Origin: Xiphydria camelus
Taxonomy: Eukaryota; Arthropoda; Insecta; Hymenoptera; Xiphydriidae
Direction: 5' to 3'
DNA length: 64,000 bases
NCBI GenBank assembly: GCA_963678675.1
Contig: OY783198.1
Coordinates: 5,399,001-5,463,000, forward strand
The notes under the pieces: generated by a model
Told to the model about the DNA's origin: nothing
What the model saw: only the letters and a program-made list of their open reading frames with translations
Databases searched by the model: none
Program-made: the position numbers and the translations under genes
Shown here: positions 27,779-40,836 of the stretch, in pieces
Layout of the letters: every line of letters begins with the position of its first letter
Numbering within the stretch: the stretch's first letter is position 1

Positions 27779-30723
27779 ATGTCCGAGCCGGAATTGTGCC
27801 GGCTCTGCGCCGAAACCAAAGAGAACTACATTGGCATCTACGACGCCGAGGGCCAAAAACACGCGATAGAGGCTAAAATTGCAAAGTGCTTGCAGATTCA
27901 GGTAAAATAAACATCCACTTGAATCTGACACCTCGACCGAACATTCTTTCGAACCCGCACCGATTAATTAATAATAGTTGTATTCACTCAATTGTTGCGA
28001 ACGTCTGTTCATCTCGACATTTTAGGGTCCTGGAATTTCTGTCAAAATATTACGTACAGCTTCCGTCTGAGAGATTACAGTATACCTATATATGCGCATT
28101 ACTGGTACTGAATGGCAGATATAATTATGCTCAATTAGCTGCTCTGGCATTTCTATATAATTCGTTTTCTTCATAATAATTGAGATTTTGATGTAAATGA
28201 TACTGTACTCTTGTATTATTTTCACTATCCATAATTTAAACAGAAATTCTATTTTTTTCCTAGGTTGTAATCACGGATGGTCTACCTTTATCTGTCTGCA
28301 TCGATTGTTGCGTATCATTGAACCAGTGCAGCGAATTCTTCGAAAAGACCAATCATGCCCAAGTTTCTCTGCGTCAGTTGCTAATAGATACAAAGCAGGA
28401 GGCTCAGATCTTGGAGCCTAATATAGATTACGTCGAAAAGACTATAGAGTTTCCGAAGGAAGAAGAGGTTGAAAATGGAATTGTGGATTGTCAGTTGTCC
28501 GACAATTACATCGGCGAATCTGTCAATGATATCAGCGATAGTTATTTTCATGAGAAGTATGAAGACGATTCCCAAAAGTACGAGATGGAAGAGGGCGGGA
28601 AACAGCAGAAGTGTAAAGTATCGATGAAGAAAAACTCTCCCAAACAAACTAGGAAGAAATTGAAAAGAAAGAACCAAGCGCAAAGAATCGAGGAATTGGA
28701 GTTAGGATTAACTTCTGACATGGAGGAAGACCATAACAATGAGGATTCAAAGGTGGCTGTAAAGATTCCTGAAAACTACATGACAGGTAAAGGAATTGAC
28801 AACAACAAACGCGTAAAGAATATTTTACATACATCACACGGTAAAATTGTAACGTAAAATTACGGTCTTAGGAACAGAATCTGATATGGAAATGATAGAG
28901 GCGCGTGCAGCGGAGCCTTCCAACCCCGGCCGTAAGAGGGGAGAAGGATTGAACAGATATCCTTGGCTCTGTACCGATTGTAATGATAAACTGCCGAGTT
29001 TAGAAACATTGGAAAAGCACCACGAAACTGTGCACAATCAACAAGCGAAATACATGTGCGTGCAATGCTACAAGGTTTACGATAAATATTATGGATTCCT
29101 TACGCACGTCAAGAGGCATAAAAATAAATCAAAATTCAAGTAAGTGCGACATTTTGAGAAATAGCACTGTAAAACGCAATGTTAAGTTTACGTCGCACGT
29201 CGGGCGATGCGTAAGACGTTAATCAGCTTATTTGTTCGTACAGTTGCGATGATTGTGGGAAGTCGTTTGTTCACAAGAAAGTATTGGATTCGCACAAAGC
29301 TATTCACAGCGAGGACCGCCCTCACGTCTGTCCAACGTGTGGAAAGTCATTCAGACAGCAAAGCGCCTTATACATTCACAGTCGATGTCATCTACCAGAG
29401 ACTATGAAGAATCGATTTCCATGTGATCAGTGTGATAAGAGGTATTTTTTCGTTAGACATATTATTAACAAAGTACAATGCTCAACTTTCCCGCAGTCGC
29501 GTGCAATGAACAACTTTCAATTCTGCAGATTTTCTACAAAGCCGAATTTGGTCACGCACAAACGCATCCACTCGGGTGTCAGAAATTTCACGTGCGATCA
29601 GTGCGGTAAGAGCTTCATACAGAAAGGAAATTTGGAGGCACACTTTCTGACGCACTCCGTTGACAAACCCTACAGCTGCTCCCAATGTCCCAAAGCGTGA
29701 GTGTGCATTATTTAACGAGAGTTGCTGGTTAACAACTTGTGGTTGCAGCGTACTGTTATCTGCATAAGCACGACTGACGTTAAATTATTTAACCGCGGCA
29801 AATAACCTTGCTTGCATTACAGATTTAAAACTCCCCTCCAATTAAAGAAACACGAAACAGTGCACACAGGTGCCAAGCCGCATCAGTGCGCTGTCTGCGG
29901 TCGAACTTTTAGAGAGAAGGGAACGCTGAGAGAGCATCACAGAATACATACAGGTGCTATGCCTTTCACGTGTGAATTTTGTGGAAAGTGCTTCCGCTTT
30001 AAAGGAATATTAACGGTAAGTTTAAACGTAATGTACTCATGAATCGATCAATAAATAAACAGCCTATTGATATTAAACTATTTCGTTCAAAATTATTATT
30101 AAAGACCCACAGACGACAGCACACAGGCGAACGCCCATATAGTTGTCTGGAATGTCAACATCATTTTACAAATTGGCCTAATTACAATAAACATATGAAA
30201 CGGAGACATGGCATCAACACGTCTCACACGAAACATCTCCCACCACAGCAGTTACAACAGCAGCAGCAGCAAACGCAAAGAAATGCAGAAGAAGATCCAC
30301 TTCTTTTACCCGAAATTACATCAACAACTGTCCAAGTAAGTACAGAAAAGCTTACGGTACTATTGCCCAACGTTTTATCTCTGAAGACTTTTTTTTTATT
30401 AAATAAAGCGAACCAGTCTTTTACGTGTTTTGATTTAAATTGGAAATTAATTAAATCATGTGTTGTTTCACCAGGTAATACAAACCGTGCCGCATGCTTC
30501 TGCATCACAGCCAATAGTTGTACAAGCCATTCCCACAACGGCGATCCAAAGCTTTCAAGCGGACGTCCCCGTTTCGATTCAAGAAACGGTATTTCGAGAA
30601 AGAAATGCTACCTATTTCAACGCAGTCCCGGCAGCGTTGCAAAACTTTTTGCCGCCGAATCTGCCGTACAACTTTTACAACATAGCAAATGTTACGGAAA
30701 GCGATTTGATCCAGCCCAGGTAA
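27779..30723 (+). CDS. ZAD-domain C2H2 zinc-finger transcription factor (10 fingers)
   Basis: Exons: 27779-27901, 28264-28786, 28872-29139, 29244-29441, 29529-29696, 29823-30015, 30105-30335, 30475-30723; phases agree, 650 residues. Residues about 7-60 form a ZAD: CRLC in exon 1 and CIDCC in exon 2 are the four zinc ligands. ZAD-C2H2 proteins are an insect expansion of DNA-binding factors that dimerise through the ZAD. An acidic then basic, presumably disordered, linker follows. Ten C2H2 fingers run from CTDCNDK to CLECQHH, most with TGEKP-like linkers, and introns cut within fingers. A glutamine run (CAG repeats, about 30247-30275) and a hydrophobic/Pro tail end the protein. The DNA target is unknown and I cannot name the ortholog. 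Confidence 0.93.
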
Positions 30724-33688
30724 AGTTTGATAAACTATATTCAAAAGGATAGACATTGGGTATTTCAAAGACAAATCATTAATAATGTAAGACGCGTTGA
30801 CAAGATTCCTACTTATAGTAAAAACTGCTTAGAAAATAGGTAGGAGGTCAAAGTGCACCGTGGAGAAATTTGTTGGGAAGATTCTGTCTATTCGAAATTG
30901 TTACATTTGCGAAAAAAAAAAGTGTTATAGCGGATCTTTTAACGCTCTCCCGGAGCAAAAGTAAGCGAAAAAACTTATTTTAAACTTTTTGGAATTTATC
31001 GCGGAGACTGCGGAGGAAAGAAACGGAATTCTATAACTTTGATAAGCATTAATGTTGACTGAATTTAAAATCAATTGGCTTATGTCTGCCACTTCTTTTG
31101 ACAAGTTTTGGATAGGGTATTTGAAATACTCCTAATTCATATTTTAACGCAGATGCGAAATTGCATAAAGTAAGAATCATTCGAAATTGTAAAAAATGAA
31201 ATAGTGTTATACGTAAAAAAAGGGCGTTATTTCATTGATATAGATAAAGGAAGTAATCGATCATACGTAATTTCAAAATCGACGTCATTTTTCTTTGAAG
31301 CCGTTAACATTCGTCTCGCAAGTTAGAATTTCTATTACGTTTTACCAGTCAATAGAAATTGTAAAGTAGATTGTGATCGCACAAGGCGAATAAATTATTT
31401 AGTCGCGATTCTTCGATAAATTGATCAACATTAATTCGCAATCATTTTTCTTATCAAGTATAAAGAATATAAAGTATATGTGTAAAATCGATTGTTTTGA
31501 ATCGAATCTTTTTTATAATTATCACGTTACGTATTTAATATTGTTAAAAGTTTATTAGCGCAGCTTTCAAAGCTCCCAACGAATCGTCTTTATAATGATG
31601 AATTTCAGTTAATAAGCCATAATACAACGATTGACAATAGATAACGAATGTCGTACTGACTCTGAAACGTCATTCTTAATTGGTAGTAGTACACCAAACT
31701 TTTCGTCATCTTTTTTAAGCATACTCCGTACATCTACACGTGCGACTGATGTTTAAATCGTAGCTGAATACTCGATAACTATATTGATGGTACTGATACT
31801 ATTAATAGCCAGATGCTAATATGTAAACTTATTAGAGTAGAAGTCATTTACGCATGGACATTAAGAAAGGGGCGAAGCCTCTTTTGAGATACGATTTTTT
31901 ACCTACACAAATATCATAATATGTACTTCGTACAGTACTAGTACATAGTACCAAGTGTATTAATTTGTACGAATCACGTGCAGTTTGTCGTGGATTGTAA
32001 CAAAACGATGCAATGTACTCGTCGTATGTTTACATAACTAAGAAATAGGTCAGAAAAAAAATTTACATTTTCTCTAAGTTTATTCATATTTTAACGTGCT
32101 ACTTTTACCGATATATTATCCTGCAATCTTACCGTTTATATGCTTCGCGTTGAATTTTTGGCTAAATACCATTCGATTATAGCCACTGCCTCGTAATATT
32201 ATTGTTTCTATACTTCCTAAAGCGACAAATACGTGGTAGTTTGTCTGAGCGACAAACGTTGACTTTACAAACCTTACAGTCTGATTTGCTAATATATATA
32301 TAAATATATATATATAATCATGTATTTTCTATATCCACGACATAGAATAATACCCATATCCGTTAAGTAAACTCGCCGTAATTTAATCGCGCGTTTGTGC
32401 ACATCAGTCGCAACATGAGCATCAAATTAATCAATGACGACCATCAGATTAGAATCGTTACGATGTACGACTGAGAACAGTAAACAGTATTTGGACGTTG
32501 TTCACATTTAGAAGTGCATTAGTAGTCGACTTATTTGCTATCGGGTGTAACGATAGGGGTGTGTCCGGTAACAATATGAAATTTTCTGTACTAGACAACA
32601 GCATAATATATGTATACATGTACAAGACCCCGTAGTAATCTAGAATATTTTAAGGTAGATATGTTCAATCGAACTCGCTCTGGGAGCAAAAAAGAAAGTG
32701 TGTAACTGGATATTCTAGAAACCATATCGTCGGTTGAGTATAGTACGTCCATATCACGATACACGAAATTTTTCTGGAATTAGATTTATTCGCGCAAATG
32801 TATTCGCTGCATTTGTGTGAAGAGTATACATAACGAGGACTAAGATATTACGTACCTTGTCATTTTTACAAAAATGAAGTCGAAGGTACATATCAGTGTC
32901 TGGCCATTCGATTTTTTGTCTACGATTCAAGACAGTATTTATGCCGATAAAAATAACATTCACTTTAACGTATGTACGTCTATTGTTCCTGTCAGAAGCA
33001 TTTTTACAGTGGTGTTACTTCTATGCAAGTCTCTTCTTTTTTTGATAACATCGCGAAACAAGATCGACTTTTAAGATCGGTTACTTTTGCAGATTATAAA
33101 TGTTTTGCGGATAGAAAGATTTTTTTCTAATTCACCGTGATCTCTAAAACCAAAAAAGCTCCGTGACATCGATTTCGTACTTTCGGAATATCCGTCGGAA
33201 TGACGAATTATTTATTTGAGCTAAAATGATGAGTACATAAATACAGCTCTATGCATAATGTACATTTTAGTATAGTATACGAAGATGGAACAATGGATTT
33301 ACTTTGTAAAAAAAATGCTCGTCATTCAATGCCCCTCTCCTACAAATACTACTACTAATACATATATTCATTATGCTCATTGGAGTACCTATGTAAATTT
33401 CCACGTGATGTTTCCATAATCAGAAGTAATTATAATTAAAACAAAACCTTTTAATTATTATCTACTTAAGCTCTCAAGTAACTCAGCAGATTCGAAGAAT
33501 ATCCACTACCAAACCTGCCCATATTTGAAACTATGCAAGCCAACAAATATTACACGGTATAAAATCCTTTATTTTAACTACTCAGTATATATTTTAACCA
33601 CAATGCATAACTCATACTTTCTTATCAACACAACTGCTCCGCGTTTTATACAGCCATTAATATTTAATCTGATAAAAAAAAGAAACAT
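30724..33688. other. AT-rich convergent gap between zinc-finger gene and POLA1
   Basis: About 3 kb of AT-rich DNA, probably long 3' UTRs plus spacer. A (TA)n-like tract lies at about 32289-32320. No frame longer than 70 codons has any similarity. No transposon termini recognised. Confidence 0.5.
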
Positions 33689-36600
33689 TTATTCCGAGGT
33701 ACCAGTCGTGGATACCTTGTCTTGTTTTGTCTCGCCGAGCGCGGGCGTATCGGGTAACTGTTCAAATTGTATTTCGCTTCTCTGAAAAGTGAAAAGCTCT
33801 CTTACAGTAATTCGAGAACTCGTGGAATCAAAAGTTAAAGCGAATAAAATTAAACAGTGATTTGGTTATTACACTTACCATGTCATCCTCTTCTTCATCT
33901 GACGATAAAATAACATCGGAGGTTTTTAATGACTCTAACCTTTGATCATTTGAATACCAACTTGCGAATATCCTGTCAAGATCAACAACGGAATAGGCGT
34001 TGCGCCTCAGTTGCTTTTCTATGAACTCCTTGAGGGTATCATACGCTGATCTTATTTCGCGAATTTGTGGAGATATTGGATCTAACGCGAAATGAAGAGA
34101 AGGTGGGAAGTGGATTATTTGTTTTCTTTTTGTATCATATGAACGTACGAATGTGGATATGAAATACTTACACTTACAATCAGGCCGACTCAGATCAAAA
34201 ATATGAAGAAAGTAACACATTTGATTGTAAAGCTTCGTTTCAGAGTACTGAAAGGATGGATCAATGTTTACGTTCAGCGCGTTATTATAATATCGTTAAG
34301 TCAATTCACAAGCTTATAGTCAGCCTTTAGGCGTTGATAGTCCGTAAATAGTACTTACAATTCTGTGCATGCTACCATCGCCACACCGCATGCACCTTGG
34401 GTAATTGCCATAAAAATCTCTTGGGACCCTCCTCGTTTTGTTAGAACAGACAGGATTTTCGCACTCCATCCAACCAATGTAATACTCGTTGATTTCTCTC
34501 CTCAAGGCGAGTTGTAACTCGTTCTGTATCGCCCTTACATACGTCCAAGGAGGAACCTCGCAATCGTTATTCGGACACTTGGAGAGGGCTAACTGATTGC
34601 CAGAAGGCTGTAATAAATGTAACATCGAGTCTTCTAGAAAAAGGGATCAAGGAAATACTAGATTTTTCATCCACTAATGACTTACAAATTTCGCCACAAC
34701 ATCTTCGACAGTTATCTCCGTTTGACACGCATTATTTCTACACTTGAATTTAAAGTGGTTGCAGTATTTGAATCTGTCCTCATTCATTGACAATGGAACT
34801 TCAACATCTTCCTGTTCGTGAATCACTTTCTTGGATTTGTAGATCCCTTGCAACCCTACAACGCAATACGATAGATGTAATTAAGTTCGCAGTTTTAAGC
34901 AAATAATGTTTTGATGTTTATCCAACGATTCAAAATCAATCGAAATTGCCCGAGATCTTAAATTTACATTAAGCAAGACTCTCGTGTACATTACCCAAAT
35001 GATCTGCTAGCAAAACATCGTCAATTCCTTCAATTGGTTCACAGATGCGCAGAATAACTGGGAAGATCTGGCTCAACAGATAGTAATTGATGTCCACTTT
35101 TAATGTATCACTCTTTTTAAACTCATCAACGTGGTACGCTCGTTCGGCTGCAGACCTGTCTGTACCATCCTGAGAAAAATATCGATGTCTACTTTTTGAC
35201 CCTTCCGTACATAAGAGATCGTGAATTAATCATTCATTTTTGTAATTTTATAAGATATCTACCTCACATATGATATATGGAACGGTATCTCCCTGTTTCC
35301 ACATTCTACCGCCGCTTTTATTCAGTCTAAGCGCAACGCTGACGTGTGCCTGCTTCTTGTCCGGATAATCATTCGGATTTTTCGACAGTTGCTTAGTGAT
35401 AAGTAAGGACGAGAGTGGTACTTGACCTTCTCTAACAGCTTTAGCGACGTTTTGCAATATATCGAAAATTTTTTCTAGTCGCATTTCGCTTGACTGATCG
35501 CAAAGGAGCTGATCCAATACGTTCCTAAAAGTTATAGCCCTTGTAAACCCGTTGTATTTGAATTGAAAACTTAAAAATTACTAAATATCATGGGCTATCC
35601 CACCTTCCTATCTCACAGGCCAATTGGCACCAGTCTCTTCTTACGATATCCAGACCTTTGAGTTCCTGAACCATTTCTATCTGACCGTTCGGTAATTTTG
35701 TCATTGTAACTGCAGCATATTTCTTCTTCTGCAAAAGCAGTAGATACCGGAATACTCCGTCGATATCTAATTCCACTTTCTTATACATTTTATTGACCTC
35801 CTGCTTGATCTGAGAAACAAAATATTCAAGTAATTGTAACAGAATTAAACTTGTCGGAAGAATACGTACAAACATGTTTTATTATAATATATAGTGTCCT
35901 TTTTGTTACCTTTTTGCCAACGGTAAATACTTCATCGTATTCAAGCAAGTTCGTATTTATCATTATCGAATCTGTGTCTCCATAAATGACTTCATAATTC
36001 AATTTTTCCACCAGATGTTTCGTATTCTGTAAAATGTCTCGTCCTTTCGCTGAAAACCAGTTTTACTGTAACTCATTACTTTGGGAAATCTATAAATTAC
36101 ACATTGACACATGTATCTCACCTGTTACCAAAGCAGCTAAACCTTTAGCATAAAATCTACAGTGTGAAGCTCCTAAACATCCGTACATGGAGTTCGCCGT
36201 TAGTTTCAACGCCAGCTGTCTAATATTATACTTCATTTTTAATTCAGGTGAAATGTTTGGATTTTTCATGAGCTTTTTTACTTCGACACGACTTTCAACT
36301 AGTCTACGAATTTCCGTTGGAACCACACCCGGTTCCAAATCGGCTTCCGGTGGACTTAGATCCTAAACGATTATTTCCAACGTAAAGAAAATATTCTTCA
36401 CCAGAGATTACATACATATCAATCATCGCGTTTTACTATTCTCACCTCGGCATCAGCATACGCCGCTCCAGGCACCGTGGTGAAACACAAATTGTACTCC
36501 TGTATGATACTTGGATACAACGAGTTGAAATCCATCAGCAGGATTAATTTATCGTAAAAGCCCTTCTTGGGTTCCAACACCAAACCACCCGCATAAGCTG

Positions 36601-39600
36601 CTTTCTTTCTGCGCGGATTAGCTATCGAAAAAGAGATCATATTCGTAGATAACCAAAGAAGAACAGGGTTAACGGAAAAATTTCTCAACTGCTCAATTTT
36701 ACCTTCCGCTGTGACCTCTTTCCCTTTCTTCGTATAGTGCTTATCCGGCGTTATGTACCCTTTTTGCTGAAACGCATGCAGCAGCAGAAACTCATTCCTC
36801 TCGGCACGCCCAGCCGATAATGTTCTTGAAATTATGTTTCCTAATCGTTACAATTAATCGTTATAGTAGATTATATGTAAATTTAAATATTTCTATTATA
36901 AAGGATTTCTGATTCCATAAATAACGTACCAGCTAAGCACGTAATTTGAAGAGCGAGAGGCATGACATTGAGTTCGAACATAATCATAATAATACATGAC
37001 GCTTCAGTCATCGTCAGTCGTAAAAGACTTTCGATCTTTTCAGCGTTGTCATAAAACTTCTTGCATTCTCCTGGCTTAATTTCCTTACATTCACTTTCCT
37101 TTTTCTTCAAGATCTAGATAAGTATATCAAAGTTGAATTCGAGAAAAATTGAAATATCGCGTATTCTCTCATGCGTTCTGCATAATTATTAAGTCTCACT
37201 TACAGCTACGCACAGAGATTGCAGGTCGTAACTTCGGACTTTTAAATTCAATTCTTTGGCAGAAACCTGTATGTCGCAGACAGGGCGTCCACAAAACACC
37301 TGGCCTAAATTAATTTTCCCCTAAGAATCCCCCAATAAAGGAACAGTATTAATTGGATAATATCGATTTTACAGTATTTACAACCGTAACTGTAGAATAT
37401 ACGCTCACATATTTCACGACTCTCAAATACTATATTTACCTTTAAATTCGGAAATGTTGTACGCTTTAGTCTACCAATTCTGCTCCAATTTTGCACCTTC
37501 AAACTCGACATTCTGTGCATCAAGACATCGTACTGGAATCCACAGTCGCATCCCACTATTAAATCTGGATCGGCCTTTTTAATCCTTTCAAGCAACTCCT
37601 GCAGAAGGTCGAGCTCCGTCTCGCAGCGTATGACTTCGGTGTGAGAAATCTTAGACAGCATATCCCGAGCATGCATCGGCCACGGAGTATCTCGTGGATG
37701 AGTTATTACTGCCAAGAAATATCATTGTACTAAATATATAGCCCGATATTGAAATAAATAATGCAAACAGAACACTTACAGCAAAAATGTTGTTCGAAAG
37801 GTGGCTTGGGTGGCGCTTTGTCAATTTCATATTTATGGTGCAGAAGAACAGCCACCATAACAATTTCGTTCTGATGCAATTTCACATTTAAAGCTGTTCG
37901 AATATTCACCGTGGCCACTACTAATGGTGGCGGAGGCATATTTTGTTTATCCCGACATACCGAAATGTTTTCCATCTTCATACAATTAACCTGCGGGTTT
38001 CAGTTTTCGCTAGAATTGCCGAATTTCTTTTCAATTGCCTTTTTCTAAACTTGCCTGCATTTTGCACCAACTGGCGGGACTTCCAGCTGGTAGCGGAGAC
38101 TTTACATCTAACCAACACGGTCCTTTGATATTCCTTTCCATCAGTAGCAGCTCCAGCGCGTTAACCGAAGATCCGAAAACGCATTCAAACGTATCTCCTT
38201 CGTAATTCGGGTTTATCGGCGGATACGTTGCGGGATACTTCACCTCGAGATATTCGGAAAACTTTGGAACACCCTCTCGTTCGAATGCGTAATACTTTGA
38301 AACTGTACAGGATCGGAAACTTTTTATTCCATTTTTGTTCGCGTAGTCATTAAACTCCTTATAAACATTTATCAGCGAATTTGGTTCCGGATTTTCCTTG
38401 TTCTTCTCAGATTTTGCCTGAAATATTTCATTGACACGTGAGGCTGATATTCTTTGAGAGAGAAACATGGAGCACCTCTTAGTTACAGCATCAAATTGCT
38501 ACTCACAAATTCCCTTGGTAAAAGGTACATTCGCCTTTCCACATTCTTGACGGTGAGGCAGCAAGAGACGTACTTCTTAGCAGATTGCACGTGAACTTTA
38601 CCAAATAAATAGACGACACCGGGTTGCTTGAAAGGATCCTCAAAAGCATCCCACCAGTAAAATCTGAATACATCTTCACCTTTCTCGTTTTTAATCAGCG
38701 GTAAATCCGTCGTGTTGACCGAAACTTCCGCTTCGGTCATTTGTGCGCCAAAATCATCGTCCCAGATTTGATTTAAAATCTCCGTATCATCGGTCTCTAA
38801 TTTAGAATCTTTGTAAATCGACTTTGGCTCGACGACTTTCATTTGCGAAGCGGTGGTCTTATTTTGTGAAACAGTCTGATCAGCATCAGTAACGTTTTCC
38901 GTAAAGTCCGTATACGTTAACTGTAACGAAAATATACCGCGTAAAAAAAGTTAACTTACGTTGTAGAATAATATCCGAGATACTTACATCATGTACAAAA
39001 TCGACGTCTTCGATCTCTCGTGCCTCCTCTATAATCTGGCTTGATGGAATTTTATCATTCGTTATAGATTTCTCATGTTCTGTGACACTTTGAGATTCAC
39101 CATCACTCGAATCGTCTATCAGTTGGCTCGCATTAACGTCTTTCTGAGAGACCTTTGCTTGAACTTTATCTATCTTCTGTTGAAATGGTTCTTTAGTAGG
39201 TTTATCGAACATTGGTTTGTCATCTTCCCTGTTTTGATGGATTTTCTTGCTTGGAATTGTGTCACACAACTCTGTACTCAAATTTCCTACAGTCGCTGAC
39301 TTCTCATTTGATTTCCTGTTAATAATATAAATGTGATCTAATCGATTCACTGATAACAATGTATCGCCTTAATATATTCTCTACCTACGTGATATTTGTT
39401 TTCGTTGTCGTACAAAAAACATTTCGAACCAATGGCTTTTCCTGCTTTGGAGTTGTCTGTTTTTTCTGCAGCTCAGAGATAAGATCCCCAAGATTGTTAT
39501 CATCTTCAATTTTTTCTTCTCCTTTCTTTTTGGAGGACATATTCATAAACATGCTTCTAATACTTCCCTTATTCTTCACCTCTTCTTTCTTCCTTTTTCT

Positions 39601-40142
39601 AGGGCCTGATTCCTTGTACTTTTCAGCTTGCCTGATACTATCATTATCCAGATCATCGTCGAAAATTTCTCTTCCATCCTCGACATAGCCACCTTCGACT
39701 GCGAAGCAAGCGTTTGGTAGTTTTTCATAATTAGCTAAAGGTCTTAATCGAATAACTTAATTACCGTCATCATCGATCCAATTGTCAGTCTGTCGTTTTA
39801 AAACTGTCTTGCTGTACTCCTTCTCGTCGACTTCGTCATAAACATTTTCCAACGCGTTGACCTCATATTTATGTTTACTCCCTTTTAATTGTTTTAATTT
39901 TTCTAGAGCCGACAGGCGACCGTGTTTATCGACCTTTTGCCGCTTGGCTCTGCCAGACAAAGAAGCTAAGAACAAGACAAATAAAACTAGTACACAGACG
40001 ATAATTCAAGAGTAATCAAAAAATTGCTTTTTAATTTTAGTGGTAGAAATAGCTCGGCAAAAATTATTACGCAATTCATTGAACGTATCTTTTGCATTGA
40101 AAATAGAAAAATACTTAAATACTCACGTTGAGCATCATCCAT
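33689..40142 (-). CDS. POLA1: DNA polymerase alpha catalytic subunit
   Basis: Family-B polymerase of the primase complex that starts every Okazaki fragment. Twenty-two exons: 40127-40142, 39765-39965, 39389-39698, 38988-39315, 38507-38920, 38055-38417, 37780-37990, 37440-37708, 37204-37320, 36930-37113, 36703-36840, 36446-36621, 36122-36362, 35910-36049, 35604-35809, 35263-35524, 34995-35169, 34686-34855, 34359-34607, 34178-34247, 33879-34081, 33689-33781; phases agree throughout, 1511 residues (human 1462). Seen: N-terminal [16 protein letters not shown]; polymerase motif [20 protein letters not shown]; motif C YGDTDS; KKKYAAV; and two C-terminal Cys clusters (CysA, CysB, the latter binding an Fe-S or zinc centre). 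The exonuclease carboxylates appear replaced, as in Pol alpha. Exon 1 holds only five codons plus one base. The intron after 38055 begins with GC. Confidence 0.97.
37991..38054 (-). other. GC-AG intron in POLA1
   Basis: The exon ends TGCAAAATGCAG and the intron begins GCAAGTTT, the classic form of a GC donor (AG|GCAAGT). The acceptor is CCCGCAG. Joining 38055 to 37990 keeps the frame and the conserved WCK...MKMEN...PPPPLVV alignment. No GT nearby preserves the frame. The intron is 64 bp. Confidence 0.8.
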
Positions 40143-40836
40143 AGCGGCTACGAGAAAATCGCAGATGCGTAAGTGCAATTACGTTCCCGTCGTTATCGTG
40201 CGTTTATAGATGGTTGTCACTCAGGCAATGTTTATAATGTTTATAAAGCAATCACCTCATTTCTTTCACATACCATCACATACTCACCCCATACATTTGC
40301 ATGGCTAGGTACTGCGTTTTGGCGGCAAAATATGTCGATATTTCGATAGGTCGATTTCATTTCAACTTTTCGAGACACACGATCAGCTGTTGCGATTAGC
40401 CGTTGCGGAGTCAATGCATTTTCCCGACTAACTTCACTGTGAAATTTTACAATAATCTAACGGTTAAGGGGGTACGTAATTTTGGAGTAAAATGTAGCAC
40501 TTGCATCGATGATTTGTAAAAATTTCAGTAGAGAATTAAATACGAACATACTTGCGTTATATCATTGGTTTTAAAAGAGGCTTGACGAACCCAATTTTGG
40601 CATGAATTTTCAGCGTTTCGTAGGGTTAAGTTTTTCGTTACAAGTTTTCGTTCTAAAGGTCAAATACATAGCGCGTTGAACAAAGAATTTCTTTTATTTA
40701 AGCTTTGCTCTTTCGCTTATTAACACGCGGAATCTAATATGCTGAAAGATAAATACTAAATTCGCCTTGACACTCCACCTTAAAATTCACATGTGTGTAG
40801 AGTAAGAGCAACTCTTGTATATTTTTTTCAGTTATA
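40143..40836. promoter_or_regulatory. POLA1/Mff divergent promoter with E2F and DRE-like sites
   Basis: 694 bp between the start codons. TTTTGGCGGCAAAA at 40317-40330 contains an E2F core on the minus strand (TTTGCCGC). Next to it (40335-40352) are overlapping TCGATA words resembling the DRE element TATCGATA. Fly DNA polymerase alpha genes are known E2F- and DREF-driven targets, so this arrangement fits S-phase control of POLA1. Confidence 0.6.
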
